This document shows positions 34,039-43,133 of a DNA stretch of 64,000 nt, in pieces. Location: the NCBI RefSeq assembly GCF_000969905.1, contig NZ_CP009520.1, forward strand, positions 2,666,001-2,730,000, read 5' to 3'. The DNA is from Methanosarcina vacuolata Z-761. Its GTDB lineage: Archaea; Halobacteriota; Methanosarcinia; Methanosarcinales; Methanosarcinaceae. Made by a program: the position numbers and the translations under genes. The notes beneath the pieces were generated by a model. It was given only the letters and a program-made list of their open reading frames with translations, was not told where the DNA came from and ran no database searches. How positions within the stretch are numbered: the stretch's first letter is position 1; every line of letters begins with the position of its first letter.

Positions 34039-36120
34039 ATGAAGAAGGGAGTAATAGGTCTGTTCGCTTTTGGCATTGTACTGGTTAACACTTTAACCCT
34101 TGTGGCTTTTGGTTCTTCTGAAACCTTGAGGAGTAACATGAGCACTTCAGAAAAGGAAAAAGCTTTCGACCCCGAAAGTATGAATCTCTCAGTAAAACCT
34201 GGAGACGACTTCTATGAATATGCTGAGGGAGACTGGATCAAAAACCACCCAGTACCTCCGGATAAGTCCCGATACGGAGCGTTTGCAATAGTAGAGGACA
34301 GGACTTATGACCGTGTCAAAGGAATTTTGGAGAGTGCAGCCAGCAATACCTCAGCTCCTGATGGAAGCCTCGAGCAGAAGATCGGCGAGTTCTACAATAT
34401 GGGAATGGATAATGCCACTCTGGAAAAGCAGCATCTTGACCCAATCAAAGGCGAGCTGAAGATGATAGACAATATCTCCAGTGCTTCCGACCTCCAGACC
34501 GTTTCGACGCAAATGATGGAGTACGGCCTGGATCCTTTCTTTTCAATATATGCTGCACCTGACAAGAAGAACAGCAAGATCATGATTGCTACCCTTACTC
34601 AGGGAGGGCTAGGCCTTCCGGATAGAGATTTCTATTTCAGACAGGACAATGAATCTATTAAAATCAGAGAACAGTATTTGACTCATGTTACCAGGATGTT
34701 TGCCTTCCTCGGCGATAGTCCAGAGGTTGCTGAAAATAATGCCAGGACTGTGATGAGGATAGAGACCAGGCTGGCCAATGCATCCTTTACCAATGTTGAA
34801 GACCACGATGAGGTCAAAACGTATAACAAGATGAGCATTGAGGAGCTTCAGGCCTTTGCACCAGGCATTAACTGGTCCTGCCTTTTTAGCTCTCTGGGTT
34901 ATCCGGATGTAACCGAGGTCAACGTCAGAAATCCTTCTTTTTTTAAAGAGCTAAGCAGCGCCCTTCAGGACGAGAGCATAGCCGATTGGAAGACTTTCCT
35001 GCGCTGGAAGCTGATTTTAGGTACGTCTCCTTACCTGAGCCCCGAAGTAGAGGAGGAGCACTTTGATTTTTATGGACGAAAACTCAATGGCCAGCAGGAG
35101 ATGAAGCCCCGCTGGAAGAGAGTTATTGAAGCGGAAAATGAGGCTATGGGCGAGGCCGTAGGCCGCATCTATGTGGATAGATATTTTGACCCAGGTTCCA
35201 GGGCCAGGATGCAGGATATAGTATTCAACCTGAAAACGGCCTTTGGAGAGAGAATTCAAAACCTGATATGGATGGAACCTGAAACCAAAAAAGAAGCCCT
35301 CAAAAAGCTTGAAGTTCTGGATGTACAGGTCGGCTACCCGGATGAATGGCTGAACTATTCGGAGCTTGAAGTTAAAAACGATTCATATGCCATGAATGTG
35401 CTCAGGGCTTCTAAATTCAAGTTCTATCACGGTCCCAGTGGTCTGGATAGAATAGGCCAGCCTGTAAATCGCAAGCTGTGGGAGATGAATCCCCAGGAGA
35501 CTAACGCCTATGCGGACTACAATAAAATAATTATAGTCTTCCCGGCAGGCATTCTTCAGCCTCCTTTCTTCAATAAGGATGCTGATGACGCTGTTAATTA
35601 CGGTGCCATAGGTGCTATTATAGGACACGAGATGACTCACCATTTCGACAGCCAGGGAAGAAAGTTCGATGCAAGTGGAAATTTGACGGATTGGTGGACA
35701 CCAGAAGATGCCAATAACTTCAACAAAAGCACGGAGGTTCTGGTGGACGAATATAACAGATTCGAGGTTTTGCCTGGCCTGTACGTCAATGGGGACCTGA
35801 CCCTGCCTGAAAACGTAGCAGATTTTGGCGGATTGACCGTGGCCTATCACGCTTATAAGCTCTCATCGAAAGAGGATCCGGAAATGATTGATGGATTCAC
35901 TGGAGACCAGAGGTTCTTTTTAAGCTTCACCCAGGTATGGAGAGAATCGGACACAAACGAATCACTTAGGACGTTAGCACTGACTGATACCCATTCACCA
36001 GCCAGGTTCAGGGTCAATGGAGTGGTTTTCAACGTGCCTGAGTTTTACAGGGCGTTCCCGAGCGTAAAGCACTCGGATAAACTCTACAGACCAGAAAGTG
36101 AGAGGCCGGTGATATGGTAA
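34039..36120 (+). CDS. Secreted M13 (neprilysin/PepO-type) metallopeptidase
   Basis: 693 residues. A signal peptide (GVIGLFAFGIVLVNTLTLVAF) is followed by FYEYAEGDWIKNHPVPPDKS, the typical M13 N-terminus. The zinc site is IGHEMTHHFDSQG (HExxH, near residue 530) with ENVADFGG (E-x-x-x-D, near residue 591). The substrate-binding NAYADYN is present. The usual C-terminal C-x-x-W of eukaryotic members reads RPVIW, without the cysteine. These enzymes cleave short oligopeptides, here outside the cell. The ATG has GAGGGG 5-10 bases before. It is monocistronic by appearance. Confidence 0.95.
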   Translation: MKKGVIGLFAFGIVLVNTLTLVAFGSSETLRSNMSTSEKEKAFDPESMNLSVKPGDDFYEYAEGDWIKNHPVPPDKSRYGAFAIVEDRTYDRVKGILESAASNTSAPDGSLEQKIGEFYNMGMDNATLEKQHLDPIKGELKMIDNISSASDLQTVSTQMMEYGLDPFFSIYAAPDKKNSKIMIATLTQGGLGLPDRDFYFRQDNESIKIREQYLTHVTRMFAFLGDSPEVAENNARTVMRIETRLANASFTNVEDHDEVKTYNKMSIEELQAFAPGINWSCLFSSLGYPDVTEVNVRNPSFFKELSSALQDESIADWKTFLRWKLILGTSPYLSPEVEEEHFDFYGRKLNGQQEMKPRWKRVIEAENEAMGEAVGRIYVDRYFDPGSRARMQDIVFNLKTAFGERIQNLIWMEPETKKEALKKLEVLDVQVGYPDEWLNYSELEVKNDSYAMNVLRASKFKFYHGPSGLDRIGQPVNRKLWEMNPQETNAYADYNKIIIVFPAGILQPPFFNKDADDAVNYGAIGAIIGHEMTHHFDSQGRKFDASGNLTDWWTPEDANNFNKSTEVLVDEYNRFEVLPGLYVNGDLTLPENVADFGGLTVAYHAYKLSSKEDPEMIDGFTGDQRFFLSFTQVWRESDTNESLRTLALTDTHSPARFRVNGVVFNVPEFYRAFPSVKHSDKLYRPESERPVIW

Positions 36121-36236
36121 AATTATCGCTGGAAGCCGTTTCGTTCCTGAAAGCGAAATACAGCACCTATGAAAAGTCATGAACCCTGAACGATAGTACC
36201 TGTCGGGCAGCTCTACTCTGCTTTGAAGTTATGCAG

Positions 36237-36278
36237 TGAACCTGTGGGGGCCCGGCAAAAGATAGGCCACCCCGTTCA
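36237..36278. other. Strong interrupted hairpin after the M13 peptidase gene
   Basis: TGAAC...GGGG...GGCC on the left pairs with GGCC...CCCC...GTTCA on the right around a 10-base loop. There is no T-run. It could be an RNA element or a decayed repeat. The 36121-36435 spacer holds no gene. Confidence 0.35.
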
Positions 36279-36435
36279 GTTATAGTGCTACGATTCCCAC
36301 ATAAATCCATTATTTTGTGAGAATTGTGAGGAATTTGTTCATCGTAGACGGATTTTGAAGTTTGGGTTTATGGATGTAGTCTAGAATCGATGCACCAGAA
36401 AGTAATTAAAGTAGTATCGGGAAGAAGAGCAGATC

Positions 36436-37239
36436 ATGGACAAAAAAGTCATAATCCTATCGATTGCTTTTGCGGCCATAGCCTGTATTCAGCACTTAAT
36501 TACAAAAGGCAATATTAATAGGGAAACACTCACGATTGCTATATTAAGTTCAATAATTCTCGCATTTTACTTTACATGGTTTATGCCTGAGCTCAACCTC
36601 AGGAAAAGGGACACGTACTTTCTGACATGCATTACGCTGTTTGTTGTCGCGAGCCTTAACAACTTCATTGAGGCATACTTCTTCACAGATGTATTCAATA
36701 CAACTTTTACTCTGGTAGCCGCCATCACAGTTTCGTTATTGACCACTTTAATCCAAACGTCTCTTGCAATCTATATTCTGAAACCTGAAGGCAACATGAC
36801 TCTGAGAAATGCCATCCGTGAACACGTGAGAGCAAATGAACATTATGTACTGCGTATTATAGCCGCATCCCTTGTCTATTTTCCGGTGTACCTAACATTC
36901 GGTCTCATCATATCACCTTTCGTGATCCCCATATACACAAACCCTCAAAACGGCCTTTCAGTCCCCTCTTTCTCACTTATGTTCCCGCTTGAGCTAGTGA
37001 GAGGTGCAATATATGCCATTGTCCTTGCAGCAGTTTTTGCCAGCCTGAAAAAGCAGAAGAACCTTAATTTCAAAGTTGCTGCAACTCTACTATTTATTCC
37101 CGGCGCCTTCATACCGCTCCTTTCAAGTCTCACACAGGCAAATGCATTCAGCCAGGTCGCTCCATACCACATATTCGAAATTCTCGGTGATTCCATAGTT
37201 TATGGTTATATAGTATCCCGAATTTTTCATAAAGTGTAA
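36436..37239 (+). CDS. Polytopic membrane protein of unknown function
   Basis: 267 residues with about seven or eight hydrophobic segments (KVIILSIAFAAIACIQHLIT, TIAILSSIILAFYFTWFM, YFLTCITLFVVASLNNF, LVAAITVSLLTTLIQTSLAI, IIAASLVYFPVYLTFGLIIS and others). Loops are short. No catalytic or binding motif is visible and I recognise no family. The ATG at 36436 has only a weak GA-rich region upstream. Confidence 0.75.
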   Translation: MDKKVIILSIAFAAIACIQHLITKGNINRETLTIAILSSIILAFYFTWFMPELNLRKRDTYFLTCITLFVVASLNNFIEAYFFTDVFNTTFTLVAAITVSLLTTLIQTSLAIYILKPEGNMTLRNAIREHVRANEHYVLRIIAASLVYFPVYLTFGLIISPFVIPIYTNPQNGLSVPSFSLMFPLELVRGAIYAIVLAAVFASLKKQKNLNFKVAATLLFIPGAFIPLLSSLTQANAFSQVAPYHIFEILGDSIVYGYIVSRIFHKV

Positions 37240-37489
37240 TCTCAGAAATTTGCAATTTCAGCCTTGTCTCTACAAGTAAATGATTATGAACATGATTCTG
37301 AGCATAAAATTGCTGGCTGTATTTTTGAGATCTTAGAAACTCTGGCAACCAGCGTTTAGAAAAACATTTAATTTTGAGTTTTTGAACCGCAGATGTGTAT
37401 AGATTTTTGGACCCCCGAGTACTCAACGACCGCGAAGCGGGCGGCCTTTCAGAAAAAAAGAAAAAAAAGATTAAATCCGAAAAAGCAGC

Positions 37490-37612
37490 AATATTATCGT
37501 TTATTCTCACCTTCCCCTCTCTTATTCTTAATCCTCTCAAGCAAAACCTCCGCCGTCTCATAATCCCTGCCTTCTCTTCTTGCAATCTCAGCCTCTGTGT
37601 CTAGTATATCGA
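37490..37612 (-). pseudogene. hsdS 3'-end remnant (copy 1)
   Basis: On the minus strand the sequence reads DTEAEIARREGRDYETAEVL and LERIK, the C-terminal end of a type I restriction specificity subunit. About 50 bases here are identical to those at 40050-40100, which is also on the minus strand. Nothing of the target-recognition domains remains. Confidence 0.7.
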
Positions 37613-37679
37613 TTCTCAAATATATCCATAATAAGAAAATAAATACCGTTTATGACGCAAATATTATTTTAAAGTCAGA

Positions 37680-37820
37680 TGGAATTTTGTAACACGGAAA
37701 ACGCAGCCTGCCGCATAGTGCTTCTATCTGGATATACAACCACGGAAAACACGGAAAGCACGGAAGAACCACGCCTTTACTACTGATTTCCGTGTCTTCC
37801 GTGCTTTCAGTGGTTTTCAA
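37680..37820. repeat. CACGGAA-rich interspersed palindromic element
   Basis: Copies of ACCACGGAAAACACGGAAAG (37738 onward) face an inverted block TTCCGTGTCTTCCGTGCTTT (37788-37807), and another ACACGGAAAACGC lies at 37692. This kind of element is scattered through many genomes and gives false 'STEDTE' frames. The 37240-38154 stretch has no complete gene. Confidence 0.6.
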
Positions 37821-38154
37821 AAAATTCATTTTGGACATACTTTGGAATAGATGCACTGGTCCCCTGAAAATAACTTTATTCAAGCATCAGGATTAAATAG
37901 AATCTCGAAGGACCAACGCTCTCTCCTCATTCTCTCCTTTTCGAAATTGATACTTTAACTACGTGAATTCTTATTGAACCTAAAACTTAATGTTACCGTA
38001 GAAATCTATAATTCTGTCAGAATTACATTTAATAAATTGATTAATTAAAAAAATCATCTAGTCAAAATTTACAAAAATTTGCGAATTCAAAAAGTTATAT
38101 AAAAATCAAATGAAAATTCTATTAATATAAACAAGCAAGATATCTGGTAATTTA

Positions 38155-39018
38155 ATGAAAAATCTAAATCATAAACAAAGGGCTCTTCTTTACACTATAG
38201 ACAGACTCCACGAGAGGGACTTATCTTCCAGGTTAATGATAACGAAGAGTCTTTTTTTGTCATCCCACGTAGAAAAAATAGACAAATTAATGAAATTCTA
38301 TCATTTTTTTCCTCATCATTACGGACCTTTTTCCAATGTTTGCTATGCAGATATCTCCACACTACAAAAAGAGGGCTATATCATAGAAAAGGAAAAGAAA
38401 ATTGAATTAACCGAAAAAGGGAAAGTAGCCTTGAAAGGAATTGACCAGAAAGCAACATTGAAAATAAATCGGGTTGTTAGAAAATTCGACTCAGAAAAAG
38501 AAATTATGGAATACGTATATCGAAAATTTCCTGATTATACCATAAGAAGCAAACTTCTTCCCCCTCAAAAAAATGTAAAATATGATCCTGGCCTTTTCAC
38601 TATCGGTTACGAAGGAAGAGATATTGACCTTTTCCTTAATATCTTAATTCAGAATGCCATAGATGTTCTTGTTGATGTCAGGAAAAACCCTTTCAGCATG
38701 AAATTCGATTTCACAAAAAATAGCCTTAAAAATTATCTCGAAAACTCGGAGATTCGATACCTCCACATCCCCGAACTTGGTATAGAAGGAGAAAAAAGAA
38801 AAGACCTTCTCACACTCAAAGATTACGAAAAACTCTTTGAGTACTACGAAAAAACAACAATAAAAAACAATCCCGAGCTTTTAGATAATATTGTGGAATT
38901 AGGCCGAAGCCACCGTGTAGCTCTAATGTGCTTCGAAGCCGATGTAAATATGTGCCACCGTGGAGTTATTGCAAGAAATATAGTTCAGAAAGAAAATGTG
39001 GAAGTATTAAATATCTGA
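38155..39018 (+). CDS. Winged-helix plus DUF488 protein
   Basis: 287 residues. The first 100 resemble a YwgA/SocA-like helical and winged-helix module (FYHFFPHHYGPFSNVCYADI, then LQKEGYIIEKEKKIELTEKG). The rest is DUF488: FTIGYEGRDIDLFLNILIQN, VLVDVRKNPFSMK and the cysteine motif MCFEADVNMCHRGVIA. DUF488 proteins are of unknown activity, and related fusions are common near restriction-modification genes. The next gene starts 52 bases downstream with a strong ribosome-binding site, so the two form an operon. It is bracketed by two hsdS remnants. A role in defence is inferred from context. Confidence 0.8.
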   Translation: MKNLNHKQRALLYTIDRLHERDLSSRLMITKSLFLSSHVEKIDKLMKFYHFFPHHYGPFSNVCYADISTLQKEGYIIEKEKKIELTEKGKVALKGIDQKATLKINRVVRKFDSEKEIMEYVYRKFPDYTIRSKLLPPQKNVKYDPGLFTIGYEGRDIDLFLNILIQNAIDVLVDVRKNPFSMKFDFTKNSLKNYLENSEIRYLHIPELGIEGEKRKDLLTLKDYEKLFEYYEKTTIKNNPELLDNIVELGRSHRVALMCFEADVNMCHRGVIARNIVQKENVEVLNI

Positions 39019-39070
39019 AACACATAAAAGATGTAAAACTACTGTTATATTTTTTGGAGGTTTCTCCTGA

Positions 39071-39829
39071 TTGAAACAGGAAACCGAGAAAATCTTAGTT
39101 CTGGTGAGGGCTACACCAGAAGAAAGTAGAAAGCATGGATATCTTGTATGTGTTGCCGGAATAAATGAGAAAGGAGAATTCAGGAGAGTTTATCCTTTTG
39201 AATTTAGTTATGGGGGAAAGTTAATCGGTTTTAAGAAGAAAGACCGGATAGAAGTTGTCCTGACGGAACCGGATAACGATCAAAGAAGAGAAAGCAGAAA
39301 GCAAATCAGCTATAAGAACCTGCATTCCCCTGTTGAGGACGAAGAGCTAAGAAATTTACTCAAGTCAAAAGTGAGTTCAATTGAAAAATTAAAAGAAGAA
39401 AATGCAAGTCTTGGAGTAGTTAAGCCTGAACTTTTAGACATAAAGATCGAAATAAATAGCACTGAAATATACGACCGGCAGCAGTATTTCAATTTGATGG
39501 GCGATTATCTGGTCGAGAAAAGAGAAAAAGTCAAAATGCCTGTCGAATTAAGATACCATTTCAGATGCAAAAATGATCCCACCTGCAAAGGACACCAGAT
39601 CATTCTCCTTGACTGGGAACTTAATGAACTTGCAAGAAACGTCATGCGGACAGACATAGATCCGGCATCCATAGAAGAAAAGATTAGAAACAAATTCTAT
39701 GACTACATGAAGAAAAGAGACCTCTATTTTGTGCTGGGAACCCATTTCCGTTTTAAGACCTGGATGATTATAGGAATTTTCTACTTTAAGAAGAAAGACG
39801 AAAAGCAAAAGAACCTTTTTGATTTTTGA
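39071..39829 (+). CDS. Unknown protein, partner of the DUF488 gene
   Basis: 252 residues starting at TTG 39071, with GGAGG 10 bases before. The N-terminal part (ILVLVRATPEESRKHGYLVC, FRRVYPFEFSY) looks like a small beta-barrel. The second half holds RCKNDPTCKGHQIILLDWEL, a C-x5-C-x-G-H cluster that may bind metal, and ends with a compact domain (YFVLGTHFRFKTWMIIGIFY). I recall this layout from hypothetical proteins encoded beside DUF488 proteins but can name no function. The operon and flanks suggest a defence or toxin-like role; this is inference. Confidence 0.65.
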   Translation: MKQETEKILVLVRATPEESRKHGYLVCVAGINEKGEFRRVYPFEFSYGGKLIGFKKKDRIEVVLTEPDNDQRRESRKQISYKNLHSPVEDEELRNLLKSKVSSIEKLKEENASLGVVKPELLDIKIEINSTEIYDRQQYFNLMGDYLVEKREKVKMPVELRYHFRCKNDPTCKGHQIILLDWELNELARNVMRTDIDPASIEEKIRNKFYDYMKKRDLYFVLGTHFRFKTWMIIGIFYFKKKDEKQKNLFDF

Positions 39830-40009
39830 AAGTTAAGGTTTTTTCCATTTCTAATAGTAACTTTAGGGACCACATATACGCATTTTTCTTATTCAAATCA
39901 GGAACGGATGATTTTTGATATTGGGTACCGATGCTCTCACCGGCTGCCAGGCAGCCGGCCTTTTCCTTAATGCAAAAAGAAAGAGACTGAACTTCAAAAA
40001 GCAGCACTG

Positions 40010-40300
40010 TTATTTTTTCTTATCTTTTATCCCTTTCTCTGCTTTTATCCTCTCAAGCAAAACCTCCGCCGTCTCATAATCCCTGCCTTCTCTTTTTGCA
40101 ATCGCAGCCTCTGTTTCAACAAGTTGACCGGAAAATGCTTTTGCAAGAATGGACTGCCTTAGTTTTTCCGTTTTTTCCCTGGCCGCTGTAACTTTAGCTT
40201 CAATTGAGTTGGCAAAGGCAAAGAGGGCATCAACACGACGAACAATTTCTTGTTTTGTTCGTCTGTCATTAAGAAAAGCCGCTTCGCTTCGCGAGCGGGA
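40010..40300 (-). pseudogene. hsdS 3'-end remnant (copy 2)
   Basis: The minus strand encodes RRTKQEIVRRVDALFAFANS, AREKTEKLRQSILAKAFSG and QLVETEAAIAKREGRDYETA, the C-terminal conserved helical region of type I restriction specificity subunits. The recognition domains are missing. The frame to 40348 upstream is not hsdS. With the copy at 37490-37612, it brackets the DUF488 gene pair in the same orientation. No hsdM or hsdR is in the window. Confidence 0.85.
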
Positions 40301-40400
40301 CAAGAACGACCAGGATACAACAGTAAGGTTATACTTTTTCAAATTCAAAGTTGCTTTTTCAAACGTACACTTTTATATAATCCTGAACTTACCTTCTGCC

Positions 40401-40595
40401 ATGAGCAACGGTACTGTCAGAGCAAACATTAAAGAAGGGATGAATGTCGGAATTGTCCTAAAAGCAGACCAGAGGACCGGAAAAATTACCCAGGGCATTG
40501 TAAAAAGAATTTTAACCAACTCTTCAACGCATCCACACGGAATAAAAGTTCAGTTAACGGATGGCCAGGTTGGAAGAGTCAAGGAAATTTATTGA
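40401..40595 (+). CDS. YwbE family protein
   Basis: A 64-residue protein matching the YwbE/DUF2196 family along its whole length: VRANIKEGMNVGIVLKADQR, TGKITQGIVKRILTNSSTHP and HGIKVQLTDGQVGRVKEI. The family folds as a small beta protein of unknown role, found in bacteria and archaea. ATG 40401 is chosen because the family begins here; the longer open frame upstream runs through the hsdS remnant and is spurious. Confidence 0.88.
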   Translation: MSNGTVRANIKEGMNVGIVLKADQRTGKITQGIVKRILTNSSTHPHGIKVQLTDGQVGRVKEIY

Positions 40596-41020
40596 AAGCT
40601 ACAGGACAAATTATAGGGATAAATTAAAGATAGCTCTTTTTAAAAATTGATAACAGTGTGATTTGTTGATGCAGACTTTTCTGGGGATATAAAATCTGAA
40701 AATATTGAGGTTGAAATTGTTCCATATCCTTTGGACTCCACTGATTTGGATGATTAAAATACGGGCGTAACTGAAACCATTGAAATTCCTGAGCGAACAT
40801 GTGAAGAGAATAAACAGTCCTATTCAGGTGAAAAAATTGCTGAATTAAGGGAGAAAAGCGTTCTAGAGAGGAGTTCCCGGTAAAGCTGAAATAAGTCCCG
40901 AGTACTCTTTGAAAGTTTCTCACTTCTTTGAAACCATAAGTTTTAAATAAATTACTAAAGTTTTACTCTAAAGCAAATTATTGCTTCCTTAATAAGTGCT
41001 TGAGGTTTCAAAATGAAGTG

Positions 41021-41175
41021 TTATAAGAGGCATTTAGATTTAGACTGCATTTAGCATACAACATAGTTGTTCAGATAGGAGGAAGGTAAGGAGTAGAACC
41101 CTTCCCCCTACCTCGGAGGTTGACTTACTCACGCAGAGAAATATGCCAGAAATCCTGCGTGAGTTTTTTACTCAG
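41021..41175 (+). ncRNA. Candidate structured small RNA with intrinsic terminator
   Basis: TAGGAGGAAGG (41076-41086) pairs with CCTTCCCCCTA (41100-41110). CCTC-GGAGG (41111-41119) is a further small helix. A perfect 10-bp stem ACTCACGCAG (41127-41136) / CTGCGTGAGT (41155-41164), followed by TTTTTT, closes the unit. A TATA-like GTGTTATAAGA lies at about 41018-41028. No open frame covers it, and the next gene is 300 bases away, so it is more like an independent RNA than a leader. I recognise no RNA family. The rest of the 40596-41481 spacer holds no supported gene. Confidence 0.5.
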
Positions 41176-41256
41176 ATGATATATATTATGCATGAAATGT
41201 ATTTAACTCTTTCTATTTTGTAGCTATGTCTATAACTCAGATCAGTTTTTATTTTA

Positions 41257-41317
41257 ATCTCAGTTTTAATTTCAGTTTAAATTTCAGTTTAAATTTCAGT
41301 TTTAATCTCAGTTTTTA
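41257..41317. repeat. Short tandem repeat, 12-13-bp unit (AATTTCAGTTTA), about 5 copies
   Basis: ATCTCAGTTTTA and AATTTCAGTTTA variants alternate between the candidate RNA and the helical-repeat gene. Confidence 0.8.
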
Positions 41318-41481
41318 CCAGGTAAACATATAAATAAAGTATAATTTTAAATAGTAATCTTAAAGTTCCCTACATATTTTGAAAATTATAGGAAGACTAA
41401 TATCTGAGTAAACCTATATAAATACTTAAATTTTTCAAATCCAATAATTTTTAACGAATTTTACTGGAAAGGGGTTTTAAT

Positions 41482-42234
41482 ATGTTCTCACTGAACGAAC
41501 AAAAGGCTATTGAACTTGGAGAATCTGGAGAACGAGCAATAAGAGAACAGAATGAATATGATGCGCTCCAATATGCTGAGTACCTCCGGGAATTCGGGCA
41601 AGAGTTGCTCGAAGGAAATTTAGAGAAAGATTTAAAGCGAGTCGCGATCTCACTCCGGAATATTGGTAATAAAGCAATCCAGAAAAAGATCGAGAACGTT
41701 GCGTCCACGGCTCTTAGTGACCTTAACTCTCTTTCTGAAGCTGCACTTGACAAGGGCTTTTCCAATGCAATGTGGTCTTTTTCAAAAGCTGTACAGGAAA
41801 TAGGAAAAGGAGCGGTACAGTTCCAGATGCTTGAATCTGCAAAAATTGCACTCGATACGCTTAAAATGATAGGACTGGGTGCGGTAGAAAAGAAAATGGA
41901 AGTTGTAACCCTCTGGACGACCATGTCAATTGAGGAAATGGCTTATCTTGCAAACCGGCAGCAGCTTGAAGATTTAACCAAGGACGCAAAAGAAGCAAGA
42001 GAAGAAATTATAGAATACTCCGAAGCCTCGGGGTTTGTTACAAGGGAACAGATTGAAAAATACCCACAGCTTATCGCCCAGACCGTAAGTCAATTCTCAG
42101 AGCTTCAGAACCTTCAACCTGCAGGTTATGCGGCAAAGCCCAATGAGGAATTCACAGAAGAGGAATTCTTTGAGGAAGAGGAAGAAGGAGAGGAGCAGGA
42201 GCCTGAAACTGAGGCTGCCAAAAAGGAAATGTGA
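41482..42234 (+). CDS. Helical-repeat protein with acidic tail, paralogue of 5497-6393
   Basis: 250 residues. Three or four helical repeats carry the 'I-G-x-x-A-x-x-x-x-M/I-E-x-x-A' pattern, for example LRNIGNKAIQKKIENVASTA, VQEIGKGAVQFQMLESAKIA and LKMIGLGAVEKKMEVV. The last 35 residues are almost purely acidic (EEFTEEEFFEEEEEGEEQEP). No signal or membrane segment. The ATG at 41482 follows AAAGGGG by 7 bases. The shared repeat pattern makes it a relative of the protein at 5497-6393, with fewer repeats and an added tail. Function unknown; a cytoplasmic scaffold is possible. Confidence 0.82.
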   Translation: MFSLNEQKAIELGESGERAIREQNEYDALQYAEYLREFGQELLEGNLEKDLKRVAISLRNIGNKAIQKKIENVASTALSDLNSLSEAALDKGFSNAMWSFSKAVQEIGKGAVQFQMLESAKIALDTLKMIGLGAVEKKMEVVTLWTTMSIEEMAYLANRQQLEDLTKDAKEAREEIIEYSEASGFVTREQIEKYPQLIAQTVSQFSELQNLQPAGYAAKPNEEFTEEEFFEEEEEGEEQEPETEAAKKEM

Positions 42235-42238
42235 GCCT

Positions 42239-42336
42239 GGTAATCAGGAAAAATTAGCCTGAGAATCAGAAAAATGATACTGGTAATCAGGAAAAATTAG
42301 CCTGAGAATCAGAAAAATGATACTGGTAATCAGGAA
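42239..42336. repeat. Tandem repeat, 43-bp unit, 2.3 copies
   Basis: The unit starts GGTAATCAGGAAAAATTAGC and is repeated exactly at 42282 and partly at 42325. It begins 5 bases after the stop codon of the helical-repeat gene. Confidence 0.92.
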
Positions 42337-42357
42337 AAAATTTCCGGGAAAATTTCT

Positions 42358-42392
42358 GGCTGCTTACACAGCCGGATGTTTTTTATTATAAT
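42358..42392 (+). terminator. Hairpin plus T-run between convergent genes
   Basis: GGCTG (42358-42362) / CAGCC (42369-42373), then GGATGTTTTTTATT. It would end transcription of the helical-repeat gene and overlaps the trpG end. Confidence 0.6.
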
Positions 42393-42966
42393 TTTTGGAA
42401 ATTTCCAGAAAACTTTCTATTATTTTCAGCCCATTGGGAGTAAGCACGGATTCGGGGTGGAACTGCAGGCCATAGATTGGATACTTTACATGTTCAACTG
42501 CCATAATGCTCCCGTCCTCAGCCCTGGCGGTAACTTTTATCCCGGGCGCAGGCTCCCCAATCTCAAGTGAATGATAACGGCCTGCTTCGAATGGGCCATC
42601 AAAGGCTGAAAATAATGCAGAGTCCTCATGCAGAATCTTCGAACTTTTTCCATGCACCGGGCCGACCTTGCTTCTTCGGACGACTCCGCCGAAAGCCACA
42701 TTTATTGCCTGATGTCCAAGGCAGACTCCAAGAAGGGGAATTTCCCTGCCCATTTCCCTGATTATGTCCAGGCAATTTCCTATATCCCTGGGGTCTGAAG
42801 GATTCCCTGGGCCCGGCGAAATAACCAGAGCATCAGGTTTAATCTCCCTGAGTTCCTCAAGGGAAACCGTATTTGGAAGTACCAGAGTATCTTTTTCGAA
42901 ATAAGAGATATAATCTACAAGATTCCATACAAAGGAATCCTTGTTGTTTATGAAAACCACTTTCAT
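42364..42966 (-). CDS. trpG: Anthranilate synthase component II (glutamine amidotransferase)
   Basis: 200 residues, class I glutamine amidotransferase. The oxyanion region VISPGPGNPSD, the nucleophile LLGVCLGHQAI and the His/Glu pair LQFHPESVLTPNG are all present. It supplies ammonia from glutamine to TrpE for anthranilate synthesis. AGGAGGTG lies 7 bases before the ATG. It is the last gene of the trp operon, 167 bases after trpE. Confidence 0.96.
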   Translation of the reverse strand: MKVVFINNKDSFVWNLVDYISYFEKDTLVLPNTVSLEELREIKPDALVISPGPGNPSDPRDIGNCLDIIREMGREIPLLGVCLGHQAINVAFGGVVRRSKVGPVHGKSSKILHEDSALFSAFDGPFEAGRYHSLEIGEPAPGIKVTARAEDGSIMAVEHVKYPIYGLQFHPESVLTPNGLKIIESFLEISKNYNKKHPAV

Positions 42967-43133
42967 CTGAAAACACCTCCTGAACTTATCATTTTTAGTT
43001 CATTTTCTCCTCGTATCTCTCCTTTAACCTCCCCTTTCATGAAAAGCCCGTTTCCTTGAGTTTTTTTCGGTAAAACGTCCCTATCTGAACTTCTTTTCAT
43101 AAATTTCACCCCAAAATCACTTAACAAATTGTT

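Noticed and set aside
37650-37883. Minus-strand frame with KTTESTEDTE
   Set aside because: This is the known false frame produced by CACGGAA-type interspersed repeats.
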